Assembly: GCA_009733575.1 (NCBI GenBank)
Contig: ML769465.1
Location: forward strand, 56,919-120,918
Source: Gymnopus androsaceus JB14
Taxonomy: Eukaryota; Basidiomycota; Agaricomycetes; Agaricales; Omphalotaceae
Direction: 5' to 3'
Length of the DNA: 64,000 bases
Position numbers and translations under genes: made by a program
In this document: piece by piece, positions 23,341 through 36,389 of the stretch
Position numbering within the stretch: the stretch's first letter is position 1
Layout: every line of letters starts with the position of its first letter
Notes under the pieces: model-generated
Database searches by the model: none
Seen by the model: only the letters and a program-made list of their open reading frames with translations
Told to the model about the DNA's origin: nothing

Positions 23341-23393
23341 GCAGACTCGAATATACACCGACGATCCATTGGATGTGTGTATATAGAGTCTGC
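23341..23393. repeat. 53-bp hairpin
   Basis: GCAGACTCGAATATACA pairs with TGTATATAGAGTCTGC around a short loop. The same hairpin is at about 33786-33840 in copy 2. It shares its core (GACGATCC, GGATGTGTGTATATAG) with the foldback at 17480. Confidence 0.65.
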
Positions 23394-24611
23394 GAGTTCC
23401 CACGCGGGTCTTCAGCCGCCAAAAGTATTACCAATCATCGTTGTACAGCCACATTGACGCACACGCGCGCTCTTCGCTCTACATCTCCTGCACTCGTTTT
23501 CCGCGTCATTCAAATGAAACTTTGTTACTTCACCGTTGAACATCCTAATGCATCATTCTCCCTGTGAAAATCACTTGTTACCGCCAATGCCTGCAACACA
23601 CCTACTTCAGTTTGACTTCAGTGCTAATCTCACTCACATAGATGAGCAGATTCACTGCGGAATACACATCTTTACAGTAGATTGATAGTTTTCAATCCCT
23701 TTCCCTTAATTCCCTTTCCCTTGGTCAACGTGAAAGCAGCGCTGCTGCAACAGTCAATGGCAAGAACGCTCGCTACACTATACCGGCTCATGGACCGCGG
23801 TGGCTGTACCCTGGTGATTTGTAATAGATCAACCTGCGGCTGAACTGGTCGCGGCTACTATAGGACTATGAGGTACTAGCTAAATAGGAAGATGGATGGT
23901 TTATCTAACTAGGAAGACTTATTTGATGTTTGGAAAAGTCCTCGGGCTGCAAGTTGCCCTGTAATAGTATACACATCCAGAGGGACTATCAGTACAACCA
24001 AGGCTACCAGGATCTGTCCAAGAAATGTTGGGGATTACATGCAACATGCGATGTGCAGTACCTGAGATCAATATACGGATTCACCAGTGCCCTCCCATGA
24101 TGTTGCGCTTCATACACATATACATGCATATGAATTTGCAACAAGTCCCTTGGACTTACATACCTTAGTGACATTACACTACATACTTACCAGGTTTTGG
24201 TGCTCTTGGGCACATTTTGTTCCTTACTACTTACTTACTATGGTTACCAGCACAGCTACTTCATTAGCATTAGACACATAGGGGACTTGGTACATTATCA
24301 TACATAGAAAACCAGTACCACATCAAGATACAGGAAGACTTTCCTACTTCCCAATACACCTATTCCTTTTAGCCCACAAATGACCTTGAATTGCCCTCTT
24401 GAACCCAAAGCACATTCTTGCCTGCACACAAGAACTAACTTTACACATGATCAATCAACTGTAAGGAAAAAATGGTGGGATGATGCATCCCAAATATGTC
24501 CAAAAAATGCACAAGTTGGCCAGTGTGTGTAGCCTGTGTAGGATGATATTGATAGGAGGACATTGACAGGTAATGATGGTGGCAAGATGGTGGACTCTCA
24601 ATATTTTCAAG

Positions 24612-25028
24612 TAGAGATGGGCACAAATATATGCACAAATATTTGTTTGTTTGGTGAATAGCCACTGAGATTCCGGTCAGAATGAGTAAAAATAGTATGC
24701 AAATTGGTGGAGAAATAGTTGAGCTACATCCTAATCAAATTTTTATTATACTTGGATTATTTTCCCATGCTCCAGTGACCAAAATATGCTCAAAAACCAC
24801 AAATATATTTGTTTTGTGCATTTTTAGTATTTGTGGAGCCTCTTTTGTGGAGCCTCTTTGGTGGCTAGAGCATGGGGAAATGATCCAAATGTGATAGAAA
24901 TTTGCAGCTTAACTACTCCTTCATTAATTTGCATACTGTGGTATTCATTCTGTGCAAAATTCGCATGGCTATTCATTGAACATTGCCCAACACTCAGGTA
25001 TTCACAAGTATATTTGTGCCCATCTCTA
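24612..25028. mobile_element. hAT-like MITE, TAGAGATGGGCAC ends, 417 bp
   Basis: Starts TAGAGATGGGCACAAATATA and ends TATATTTGTGCCCATCTCTA, a near-perfect inverted repeat. The 8-bp duplication is not clean (AATATTTTCAAG on the left, AATATCTTG on the right). It belongs to the same family as 2716-3507. Confidence 0.75.
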
Positions 25029-25334
25029 AATATCTTGTTTCTTTCCTTTTCTCACTAGCATGGCTGTGTTCTTGCAATATAGCATCTTACAAATGCTTGC
25101 CACCAGACTACGGTCCCCCATGAACTTTGTATTTGCCACCACTGTCATCTCCAAGTCAAAACCCTGGAACATGCACTCCTGCATTGCATGTCCAACCAAG
25201 ATGTAGTTCTTAAGCAAAACATATTCTGTGATAAGGTCTCCACCAAATTTAACTTCAACATTCTTATCTCCCTCACTGAAAATGACGCTCTTCACTGGTT
25301 GAAAATTATTATTTTCCATTGGGACTAGTCCCAC
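25026..25334 (-). CDS. Hypothetical protein fragment, about 100 aa
   Basis: An open frame with protein-like composition: SVIFSEGDKNVEVKFGG, EYVLLKNYILVGHAMQECM, then LEMTVVANTKFMGDRSL. I do not recognise the family. There are no membrane segments. Its 3' end abuts the terminus of the hAT MITE, so it may be truncated or part of a spliced gene that continues to the right. A decayed copy lies at about 35450-35760 in duplication copy 2. The composition argues against pure chance, but expression cannot be judged. Confidence 0.35.
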   Translation of the reverse strand: MGLVPMENNNFQPVKSVIFSEGDKNVEVKFGGDLITEYVLLKNYILVGHAMQECMFQGFDLEMTVVANTKFMGDRSLVASICKMLYCKNTAMLVRKGKKQDI

Positions 25335-25920
25335 TCACAGCAAAGTTTTGGTAGAATTTATTTTGATCTTACAAAACACTGGAACGAGATCCAACTATAC
25401 CATCTTTCTAGCTTAAATCAGGCCTCAATTTCCTGATTCATTCATGTTTTATTCTGTTAAGAGTTGTATAGCATATGCTTTATCCATTACCACCATGTTT
25501 TATTTGATTGGGACAATTGAACATGTTGCACTGAGGTCATATTATGTTTCCGCTGTTGTATGCTTCTCCCATTGTGCCAAAAATCTACCTTCTCCGACGT
25601 GGGTCAAGCTCGTTTAGGAGCAATTAGGAGCGCGCGGTTGAGGGAGGGAGTAGCGCGCCCAGTAACTAGTAAATTATTTACCTTGTACTAGTTACAATCC
25701 CCATCAACTCCGGCAGTTCCAAAGACGGGACCACGCTGTGTATCTATCTATCTATCTATCTACCCTTCTGCCTTGCGTGTACCTCGAATCAAAAGGCAAA
25801 AGATATCTTTGGGTACACTGCATCTGGGTTTCCAATGATTCAATGTTGTACTCCCGATTGTTGTTATTGTTTTTTTACTTTAGAGAATGGTTGCATTTGC
25901 AAGCTACAAGCCGGAGATTT

Positions 25921-25970
25921 GACAACTCGCCGATTTAATATAAGTATTACGGGTCGGAATGTAAGATGGC
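25921..25970 (+). promoter_or_regulatory. Conserved upstream box of DUF6534 copy A
   Basis: CGCCGATTTAATATAAGTATT then CGGGTCGGAATGTAAGATGGC lies about 40-85 bp before the start codon and is repeated before copies B (36311-36362), C (42097-42140) and D (49941-49986). AATATAAGTATT looks like a TATA element. Confidence 0.6.
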
Positions 25971-26006
25971 ACACTTAGCCTTCGTCAACAACTTAAATCT
26001 GTCAAA

Positions 26007-27993
26007 ATGGCTTCAACCACAGTCCCCACTGGAATAGCAATCCCTTCACTCAACAACACTCTTGGTGCACTCTTCATAGGCTCTAGTTTTGCGACAGTGT
26101 CAGACTATTTTTGTTTTATTTTTCTCTGGTGTGTTGACGTCTCACAGGCTATATGGTGTTACCTGTGTACAAACGTTCTTATACCTGACTTCACGCCGTT
26201 CACAAGTCGATAGTTGGGCAGTGACATGCTTTGTCCTGGTCGTGTTGTGAGCATTAATCCTTTCATACTTTACTGCATTGTTGAGATGTTCCTAGTGTGC
26301 GTTGTACACAGTACATCTTTTGACAAAGACTTAACACTTATTAAAATGACTTTAGGCCTTGGATACAGTGCATCAATGCCTCTACTCCGCTGGGATATAT
26401 CGATGTCTCATTACCGATTTTCTCAACCCTATTGCGCTTACCTATGGAGGTCCAAACAGTTCCTCAAAGTAAGCGCCACATTTTTCGAGCCACACTAGTA
26501 TACAATTGACTTGCTGGTGTAAAGGCTCCTTATTATGGTGAGCGATCCTTGCACTGGCAGCAATTCGGGCTCCAACTGACTTGAATTATGATCCAGGATG
26601 AGGGTTTTGCTGGTGTACGTCAATCAGTATTCAAGTTGGAACGAACTATCTGATCAAATGGTCATATTGTTCCTCAAGGTTTCAGCTATTTTTCTTGTAC
26701 AGCTGTTAGTGATGCATACTACTTCCCTACTAAGTTGCTACTAGTACTGAAATTACTAATTGAAACATTCAGGTTCTTTTGTTTTCGCCTATGGGTCATC
26801 AGTGCTACAGCATACAAAAAACTCGTTCGAATTGCATTGGTTGCTCTTGCTGTAAGTATACATTATTCTTGCATATTTTGATTGTTTATTGATCGGAGAT
26901 ACTTAGCTTGCATTGTCTATTCTCAACTGTGGCAAGTAGCTAAGTCTTTGCTCTATGGGATATACATACTTATACTCTAGCTATACTAGGGGCAGGATTT
27001 GGTGGGCTGCATTCTTAATGTACTATAATTTCTCTCAGCAGTAAGCAATATAGCAATCGTGATTCAGGCATATCAAGACCGCGGTGTGATATTTGGCTCA
27101 AACGCAGATTCAAAATTTGCAGTGAGAATCTTCTTAGCTTCATAAATTTGTGACTTATATATGCCGTTTATTCAAGCTGGCATGGAAATTGGTCACTGCA
27201 AGCGGGATGGTTCTCGATACAATTATTACTACAGCTCTCAGTGAGTTCTTTGAGCAATCCCCGATCGAATCCCGAATGATTCAAAATGCATAGCGTCAAG
27301 CCTGTACCGCGCTCGTTCAGGGATTAAAAAGTTAGTCCAAGTAGTTGGTCCACCTGCGAATTTGTTCATCACCTTTTTTTAATTTTTATTTCTTTATTAT
27401 TTTATTTTATTTTAATTTTTTTATTTGGTGAAGGTCCAACCATGTTATCAATTTAATCATTATCGGGACTGTAAACACAAATTTGATCACAACGTAAGTA
27501 AGAGCGCAGTAGCTTGCATTGTACTCACATCTTGCACAGACTTTTGGCTCTTGCCCAGTTAATTACTGTGAGCCTTTCATCTGTGGCAGAAAAATTGCAA
27601 AAAAAAATTGACATTTTCTAATTCTAGTTTGTGGCCCTGCCGTCTGCAGACTACTATGGCGCAATTGTACTTGTTCTCCCCAAGTCCTACATAAACTGCT
27701 TCCTTGCCACGTCAGTACACATCCCATCATCAATAACTAAGATCCCTTGTCTAATTCTTTACCCAGGTTAAATTATCGGGATTATCTCCAAAAGAAGTTG
27801 CACGACAATACCCCCAGTAACTTGGTGACCCTGAAATCAATGAATGCTCGTTTAGGAAGCAGTCATTCAGTAAGTAAGACTCTGTTTTCGTGTGATTCTT
27901 TCATTAATTGTACATCAGACTCCAAGTACGATGAACTTTAGGGATGGTATTGAAATGCATGTCGTGTCAAAGTCTAATACCATGGCTGTTTGA
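26007..27993 (+). CDS. DUF6534-like multi-pass membrane protein, copy A
   Basis: Many-exon gene of a family predicted to span the membrane about seven times, of unknown function and common in Agaricomycetes. Exon 1 is 26007-26098 (MASTTVPTG...NTLGALFIGSSFAT). An intron of 49 bp leads to exon 2 at 26148, restoring LYGVTCVQTFLYLTSRRSQ, the family hallmark. Further recognisable pieces are FFCFRLWVISATAYKKLVRI, AWKLVTASGMVLDTIIT, SNHVINLIIIGTVNTNLITT, and LNYRDYLQKKLHDN near the C terminus, with the stop at 27991. The exon near 27045-27120 has an acceptor one base out of step with copies C and D, so this copy may be damaged. Gene edges are set by alignment to copies C and D. Confidence 0.65.
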
Positions 27994-28379
27994 AGGCATG
28001 AAGCTCAAAGTTCTCCACCATAGCTGGGCAATTTGAGGTTGGAAAATATTTATGAGGTGCTTGGATATCAAATTTTATGTAAGATGAAAGAATCTATTCT
28101 ACTATTATGACTGTCAGTTCAGTCGTGCGTTTTGTTGAAAAGTCAGCTTCCAAAACATATTTCTTAATTTTCTTTTGATTATTTCTATTTTTCCGTTGCA
28201 TTAAAATAGTTAAATCTTTCCAAAATCTGTGAATCTATGGTCATAACAGTACAGAGTACTTTCCTTTGACCAATAAAAGCGTTCCAAGGCCAAGATATAC
28301 CGCTTTGACTTTCCTTCCTTGAATACATAACAATTGACTTATATGACACATACTCGTGGTACAACTGGGTCTATTCGCA

Positions 28380-28889
28380 AGTGACCTGCTAAAAACAAGC
28401 CAACGCCCATCTGTTTCCCTTTTCCTCCCTTCCTTTTAACCAAGCAGACAGTAGTCTGATCCAGCACATCCGAGTGGTTGCCCTGCCTTGGGTCCACGTA
28501 TGTCATCTTGACATCGACTCTAGCAGTATCTGCGTCCGCTAGATTGGGAGAAGATTCGATGCGCATGGATCCTTTAGATATTGCACCGCGGGAGAGAAAG
28601 AAAAGGGTATCGGAGCAGAGGGGGAGGGAGAGGGATGTCTGAACGGAGCCATATGTGCTCGATAATAAGGAATTCTCGGAAGAATCATCGAGATGGAACT
28701 CGGGGGAGCTGAATGGCGAGCTCCAGCCATAGGTATTGGTCTGCATCTCAGTGCCTCTGGTACACGAAATGACGGCGATATGCACACTAATAGAGAAAGT
28801 CCCAAAGAAAATCCCTAAGAGAACGTAGATGAGAACTGCTACAGCGAATGCTTTCCAGAATCGCTGGGCCGGTGAAGATCCTTCATACG
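28380..28889 (-). pseudogene. Mosaic DUF7330-like gene fragment
   Basis: On the minus strand the order is: SPAQRFWKAFAVAVLIYVLL (transmembrane exon), then exon 2 from IAVISCTRG directly, then a cut after MGVGLF. Intron 1 and the last residues of exon 1 (SYQSKKRW) are missing, with a short microhomology at the join, so it is a deletion rather than a spliced retrocopy. At 28875-28890 it is fused to the PATYEGS part of the next copy. The left edge is joined to DUF6534 downstream sequence at 28379. Confidence 0.75.
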
Positions 28890-30496
28890 TCGCTGGTAAC
28901 ACTGCTGTCATTGGTCCGTTGGTGTGGAAGCTGTTAGGGAAAGGCGGAGTTTAGAGGCAAGAGAGGCATGAGGAGGCTAATGTAACCGTTGCTTGTCGAG
29001 AGTGGATATCGTCGGCGAGTATGGCGAAGACGACGATGAAACGACGAAGAAGCGGAAGAATTGTCGAAAGACAATCCGGAATACGATGATGAGTGGCTCA
29101 TGGACATTGATAACCGCCTCTATAAAACTGTTCGACGTTTTAATGCCGACTTTGCCCTCCTTGTCGCCGCTTTGAGGAGCCAAATCGATTGAAGCTTTGA
29201 CTTTTGTGTTCGCGCCGTAAACTCTAGCGAATGCGAGGTCGTAAAGTGGCCTTTAATTTGGGCGTTTGAAGTGTAGAGGGAAGCAGTGGGGCTTTCAAAG
29301 ACTATAGTAGATATAATAAGTGAGTACAGGCTGCAAGAGACATGAATGTGCATACACACTTGGATATCAATTTCAGCATTGGAAGTATGTATCGTGCGTT
29401 ATCTGCAGTCAAGGACTGGGAATTCAGTAGTCAGCTATCCCTTTCATCCATGCAAGACGCAAACTCACCACAGCACTAACCAACCCGTTACCACCTTTCA
29501 ATAACAACCTCCCAAACGTCACCAATTCATCCAACGACCTGCTAAAAACATGTTGAAATTGGGGAGGTCTGTCTCGAATGCGTTGAGATGAGTGAGGGAG
29601 GGTCCCCGAGATTCGGGGAGTACGAGCGTCACGTCGTAGTGGATTTGCGGAATGAGGTAAGGAGAGGACGACCAATGTCGTGGTGAAAACAAGCCAACGC
29701 CCATTTGCTTTCCTTTTCCTCCCTTCCTTTTAACCAAGCAGACAGTAGTTTGATCTAGCACATCCGAGTGGTTCCCTGCCTTGGGTCCACGTATGTCATC
29801 TTGACATCGACTCTAGCAGTATCTGCGTCCGCCAGATTGGGAAAGATTCGATGCGCATGGATCCTTTAGATATGCCACCGCGGGAGAGAAAGAAAAGGGT
29901 ATCGGAGGAAGAGGGGAGGGAGAGGGATGTCTGAACGGAGCCATATGTGCTCGATAATAAGGAATTCTCGGCAGAATCATCGAGAGGGAACTCGGGGGAG
30001 CTGAATGGCAGCTCCAGCCATAAGTATTGGTCTGCATCTCAGTGCCTCTAGTACACGAAATGACGGCGATATCGCTGGGTATCGAAATTCATCGTACTAC
30101 TTGATAGACGTTAAAAACAGATTAAACGCGAGATTTACAAGACTCACCAACGCTTCTTTGATTGATAGCTATGCACGCTAATAGAGAAAGTCCCAAAGAA
30201 AACCCTAAGAGAACGTAGATGAGAACTGCTACAGCGAATGCTTTCCAGAATCGCTGGCCGGTGAATCTCTTCTTGAACTATTTGCTTCCAAGTCTGTATT
30301 AGCCGCATGATTTGGCGGAAGTAATGGACTATATGGCCCGCTTGAATGGCAGCAGAACTTCCTGCTGCATTATATGGCTGGTATTGTTGATGAGGGGGAG
30401 CGCCGTACGCTGGTGGAGATACAGGTTCAAGAATGGAGATTGTAATGTGGCATTGCTTTTCGAAGGGGAAGGAGGTGTCTCGTCTGCAATGATCAT
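28890..30496 (-). pseudogene. DUF7330-like gene, copy 2 (indel-ridden, 3'-truncated)
   Basis: Colinear with the intact gene at 18194-20049 but with many one-base losses. Examples are a T between 30430 and 30431, a G near 30257, and a G near 30010. It ends inside exon 4 at PATYEGS, where the mosaic fragment begins. Substitutions are rare compared with indels. As assembled it cannot encode the protein; see the finding on assembly noise. Confidence 0.75.
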
Positions 30497-31515
30497 TTTC
30501 GTGCAGGATGGAGGAAAGGAAGGAACGTCCGCGCATTGTTTTCTTTCGAAGTTATTATAGGTGCTTTAGTCTAGGCACGAAAACCCATGTGCTGGAATGT
30601 TATCTTCATCACTGCGGGACGACTGCGCGGAGATGCCGAATGCTGATTTTTATCACTGGATTGACTTTGACGATAAGATGTCCCAAGACTGTCAGCTGCA
30701 TCCAAATATATATATACGTCATGGAGCGCTATTCAGCAGAGACAATTGCCGCATGACATCAGTTTTCTTAGACTCCGATGACCATTGACCACGGATTTCA
30801 ATGAATTCTCTAGGAGATGCATACCAGGGAACACTATCGTCAACATTCTGCGCTTTTTCCATGACTGGGGGGGGGTTGGCCGCAAGCGGCCGAAGGGCCA
30901 AACCTTTTGAAATCGAGATGCAGTTATAACCAGACTTCCAGAAGCATCCCCCCAGAAGTTCGCCCGATATTAGTGCAATTGAGACCCAGATTTAATGAAT
31001 CCTTTGGCTGCTTTAGTGTAAAGTAGGCCTCAAAGCTCAAAGCCTTACTTGTTATAGCGTAAATTAGACCAGGAGGAGGATTTGGATTCAAGCATACTGG
31101 AATAAGCATAACAAGCATGAAAAAAAGGACTTCAAGCCACTCTGGGTGCACCAAAGACTGTTCAGAAACCACAGAAAAAACATCCATTTGGTGTATTGAA
31201 AGTCATAATCCTGGTCCCAAATTAGTGTAAATTAGGCCAAAACGGTATGTAAAAAAAAGTTACCTGGCAAGGCGGGCTCTGCAGGAGCTTCTGAGGGCCT
31301 GGTAGACTGTCTTGCAAAAATCTACTTAGTTGGGAGATGTATTAGCAAGTGAAAATTCGAAAAGTTATGGGTTTGTTATAACACGAGCAGAAGGCACTCA
31401 GAAATGACTAATATGAAGTCTTGCATTTTAACAAAAGCTGAATATGGCCTGCTTCTGATTAATTGGAATGATACAAAATGAGATTGAAGGGTAAGGATAT
31501 TGCAGACAAGAGGCA

Positions 31516-32145
31516 TAGGGATGCCCACCGTACCTGTAGTACGGTGAGGACGGGTTACCGTACGGATACGAATCCGACCGTCAGCCAATTTGGAGCTTTC
31601 ATGCTACGGTAGCGGTCCGGTACGGATACTCACCCGGTACATTCACGTAATATAAATATCCGTTATGGCTGTGACGGGAAGCTTACGGCTTCTCCAAATT
31701 TAAGTTATTCGAGTGTTGTTCAGCATGTCAATCTGGGGTCTCTTGTCTGAGCTGTATTCGCTTGTCATTTTACTTGCTAAAATATTATTGTAATTGAATG
31801 ATTTCACTAACGCGCAACAGATTGCTAACAGATGCTAAAGATTGACATAATCTGGGTGCAATGTTGGACCAACTCATTGTCTTTGTGTGGCAAAAATATC
31901 TCAATATATTTCTAGGTAGCAAACAAGGAATCAGTTTGCAGAATTTTTGTCCCCTCCAAAATATATCCAATAATATATATTTAATTAAAGGCCGTGCTAC
32001 GCCCGTAGTACCTACAGTATTCCGTACGTTCCGTTGGACTTTCGAGGCAGCAGTCCTACGGCACCCGGATACGGCTTCAAACGTGCCGTAGCGGATCCCA
32101 TAGACTCTACGGACGGTACCCGTAAAACGTACGGTGGGCATCCTA
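31516..32145. mobile_element. hAT-like MITE, duplicated copy
   Basis: The same element as 21067-21685, with the same flanking AAGAGGCA on the left and TAAAGAGCAGC on the right (one base lost). It arrived with the segmental duplication, not by a new insertion. Confidence 0.8.
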
Positions 32146-35043
32146 AAGAGCAGCAAAGAGGCAGGGAAGGAAGTAGAAGAAAGGGAATTTTATGGAACTT
32201 TGCTATCATGACATCAGTGATAGTTGCGGATAAGTACTGCGAACGGGTGGACTTAGCTGAGTGATGGAAAAAAAAGAATGCGTTAAGAAACGACGGGCGC
32301 TCGTTGGGCGCCCATAAAGTCGATCGCATGCTAAGGTTAGGGCTTCCTTATAGGGACCGTGTAAATGGTTGGAAAACAACACGCACTTTACGTCTTGTAA
32401 GGAGCCGAAACCTAAAGGTTCGGCAATCACAGGACCTGTAAAAATCCGAAGAGGCGCACGAAGTAGGCAGAAGTGGTTCAAATTTCCAATGAGAATCGAG
32501 ATGATCGGAAGTCGAAAGGAGTGAGTCCTGGCCCTTCCTTTTTGTTTACACCCAAGTTTAACGTTTTGCCCGTTATTTATTTCGCTGCCTAGAACAATAA
32601 ACGATGCGACTGAGTGGACTCTGCGTTCCGAAGGCTTGTGAACGGTTGGATGTCTTGAAAGAAATATGGCATCGTCACCTGCAATATTCATGGGCCAAAG
32701 ATTCCTTAAACTTCAAGATCGATAGGAATGAATTCTAATGAATCGAATCAAATCAAGTCCTCAAGAAGCACCAGCATTCGATCATCGCTGGAAACCAACC
32801 TACGCAAACGAGGAATACTGTGATTCCAATCCTCTACCCGTTGCCTTCGTATTCTCAAAGTTTTACTCGGGTTTTCCAAGAGACACTCCATTTGTAACTC
32901 GATGAATTACTTCAGGCGAGTCCTTCGATGATGGCTTATCAATCGAATTCCTTCTAGAGATTGTCGAAAAAGCAAGTTACAATAGCCGTGGATAAGTGGC
33001 ACGCACACCTTACAGCTATTTAAGTTAGTAAGTAGCCGCTACGTATACGACTTTTTTTGCGACAGGGAGATGTGCTTAGTCTTTCTTTTGGCATTGGGCA
33101 ACACCATTCGATGCAAACTCTTGGTTCCTTCAAAGATGTAGATGCTCCCGAATTTATTCAATCTTTCTTGCTAGCGTGTAGTAGGCGGATCCATATAATT
33201 TCAAATTTTGGAAAGCCACAACCGCGGTCGATTACAATGCAGGCAGTTCAGAAAGACGACAAAACTCCTGATTTAAGGTATATCGAGCAATAGTGTGCTG
33301 TGATGATAATCCTCGGAAACCCGCAATTCCGTACTACCTTCCTATCTCCGTTTTGGTCTGCGGACTTTGCCAGAATCCGTTCGATACATGATCATTGGTG
33401 TCTCACCTGCTATTTTGGCTTTCTGTGGATAGATATTCCTGCAAAAGCTTACCTAAGATCATACCACAATAAAACCATGAAGCAACAGATATTATTTGGG
33501 TGATTATATTCATCCAGAATACAGGAGATACTGGAACGTGCGAACAGAAACCTAAATGGAACATCCACAAAAGATATCCTTAGCCTTGCATTTTTGACCA
33601 ATGGGGAAGGGTATAGCGCTCGAGTATGCTGGATGTTATTTCAGAGGTTGTAGCAGTGTTCAATGGTCCCTTAGCCACTAGTCCTTGAACCACCCACCGT
33701 ATTTTTTTTTTTTTTTTGCAGAGTGTATGTTACTTAATGTCTGCACAAAACTAATAATGTACAGATTGCATTGTTGTAGTCATCTAGGCAGACTCGAATA
33801 TACAACCGACATCCATTGGATGTGTGTATATAGAGTCTGCGATTACCCTGACGCGGGTCTTCAGCGCCAAAATATTACCAATCCATCGTTGTACAGCACA
33901 TTGACGCAACCGCCCCTCGCTCTACATCTCCTGCACTCCGTTTCCGTTCATTAAATGAAACTTGTTACTTCCCGTTGAACAATCCTAATGCATCATTTCT
34001 CCCGTGTGAAAATCACTTGTTACGCTGCCAATGCCTGCAACACACCTACTTCAGTTTGACTTCAGTGCACTACTCACTCACATAGATGACAGAATCACTG
34101 CGATACACAATCTTACAGTATGATTGAAGTTTTCAACCCTTTCCCTTAATTCCCTTCCCTTGGCAACGTGAAAGCGTCGCTGCTGGCAACAGTAATGGCA
34201 AGAACGCTCGCTACAACTATACCGGCCATGACGCGTGGCCTGTACCCTGTGAATTTGTAATAGATCAACCTGCGCCTGAACTTGGTCGCGCTACTATAGG
34301 ACATGAAGGTACTAGCTAAATGGAAGAGGAGGTTTATCAAACAGAAGATTATTGATGTTTGAAAAGTCCTCGGCTCAAGTTGCCCTGTAAATAGTAACAC
34401 ATCCGAGGGACTATCAGTACATACCAGCTTTGTACCAGGATCTGTACCAAGAAATGTGGGATACATGGGCAAACATGCGAGTGCAGTACCTGAAGATCAA
34501 TATACGGAATCACCCAGTGGCCCTCCCATGATGTTGGCGCTTCATACAACATAATACAGGCAATGTAATTTGCAACAGTGCCTTGGACTTACATACCTTA
34601 GTGACATTACAACTACAACGTTATCCAGGTTTGGTGCTCTTGGGCACATTTTGTCCTTACTCACCTTAATTACTATGGTTACCAGCAACAGCTTACTTCC
34701 CATTAGCATCTAGACACATAGGGACTTGTACATTACATACATAGAAAACCAGTACCACATCAAGATCATGGAAACTTTCCTACTGTCCCAAATACACCTA
34801 TTCCTTTTTAGCCCCACAAATGACCCTTGAATTGCCCTTGAACCCAAAGCACATCTTGCCTGCACACAAAAATAACTTACACATGATCAATCAACTGTAG
34901 GAAAAAATGTGAGATGCATCCCAAATATTCCAAAAAATGCACAAGTGGCACAGTGTGTGTACCTGTGTAGGATGATATTGATAGGAGTGACATTGACAAG
35001 GTAATGATGTGCGCAAAAGATGGTGGACCTCAATAATTTTCAG

Positions 35044-35447
35044 TAGAGATGGCACAATATAGCACAAATAGTTTGTTTTTTGGTAATAGCCCTGAGATTC
35101 CGGTCAGAATGAGTAGAAAAAGTATGCAATTGGTGGAGAACATAGTTGAGGCTACATCCAATCAAATTTATTATACTTGGATTATTTCCATGCTCCAGTT
35201 GACCAATATATCTCAAAACCACAAAATATATTGTTTTGTGCATTTTAGTATTGTGGAGCCTCTTTTGTGGAGCTCTTTGCGGCTAGAGCATGGGGAAATG
35301 ATCCCAAATGTGAAGAAATTTGCAGTTAACACTCCCTTCATTAATTTGCATACTGTGGTATTCATTCTGTCAAAATTCGCATGGCTATTTCATTGAACAT
35401 TGCCCAAACACTCAGGTATTCACAAGTATAATTTGTGCCCATCTCTA
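35044..35447. mobile_element. hAT-like MITE, duplicated copy
   Basis: Counterpart of 24612-25028, with the same flanks and several one-base losses. Confidence 0.75.
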
Positions 35448-36389
35448 AATATCTGATTCTTTCCTTTTTCTCACTAGATGTGGCTGTGTCTTGCAATATA
35501 AGCTCTTACAAATGCTCCACCAGCTACGGTCCGCACCATCGAACTTTGATTGCCACCACCTGTCATCCTCCAGTCAAAAGCCCTGGAACATGCACTCCTG
35601 CATTGCATGTCCACACCAAGAGTAGTTCTAAGCAAACATATCGTGATAAGGTCTCACAAAATTTAACCTTCAACATTCCTTATCTCCCTCACAAATGGAA
35701 TAGCTTCACATGGTTGGAAATTATTGTTCCATGGATACACCCACTCACTAGCAGAGTTTGGTAAATTATTGGATCTTACAAAACACTGGAACGAGATCCA
35801 ACTCTACCATTCTTCTTGCTTAAATCAGGCCCCAATTTCCGACATTCATGTTTTATCTGTAAGAGTTGTATAGCATATGCTTTATCCATTACCACCATGT
35901 TTTATTTGATGGGACAATTGAACATGTTGCACTGAGGTCATATTATTTTCCGCTGTTGTATGCTCCCCATGTGTCCAAAAATCTACCTTCTCCGACGTGG
36001 ATCAAGCTCGTTTAGGAGCAATTAGGAGCGCGCGGTTAGGGAGGGAGTAGCGCGCCCAGGAACTAGTAAATTATTTACCTGTTACTAGTTACAATCCCCA
36101 TCAACTCCGGCAGTTCCAAAGACGGGACCCGCTGTGTATCTATCTATCTTATTCTACCCTTCTGCTTGCGTATACTCGAATCAAAAGGCAAAAGATATCT
36201 TGGTACACTGCATCTGGGTTTCAATGACAATGTTGTACTCCCGATTGTTGTTAATTGGTTTTTTTTACCGTTAGAGAATGGTGTCATTGTGCAAGCTGCA
36301 ACCGGAGATTTGACAACTCGCCGATTTAATATAAGTATATTAGCGGGTCGGAATGTAAGATGGCACAACTTAGCCCGTCGTCAAAAATT

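Larger units (their letters stand above)
23394..25920. other. Intergenic between R and DUF6534 copy A
   Basis: No recognised gene except a possible minus-strand frame at 25026-25334. It contains the hAT MITE at 24612-25028 and a (TATC)n microsatellite at 25741-25762. About 820 bp (roughly 25080-25900) is absent from the equivalent positions near 42055 and 49915, so it is an insertion or a differential deletion. Confidence 0.5.
30497..36389. repeat. Segmental duplication copy 2, non-coding part
   Basis: Colinear with 20050-26006 throughout: the same 1.55-kb insertion (about 30860-32420), the same hAT MITEs (31516-32145 and 35044-35447), repeat R, the hairpin near 33786 and the TATC microsatellite (36138-36156). 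Small deletions are scattered along it. No gene of its own is recognised. Confidence 0.8.

Noticed and set aside
24612..25028. Perfect 8-bp TSD for this hAT-like MITE
   Set aside because: The flanks (TTTTCAAG and AATATCTT) do not match directly; only a shifted, partial match is present.
28782..28911. Processed retrocopy of the DUF7330-like gene
   Set aside because: The intron loss also removes the end of exon 1 and the join is not at the splice sites, so it is a deletion.
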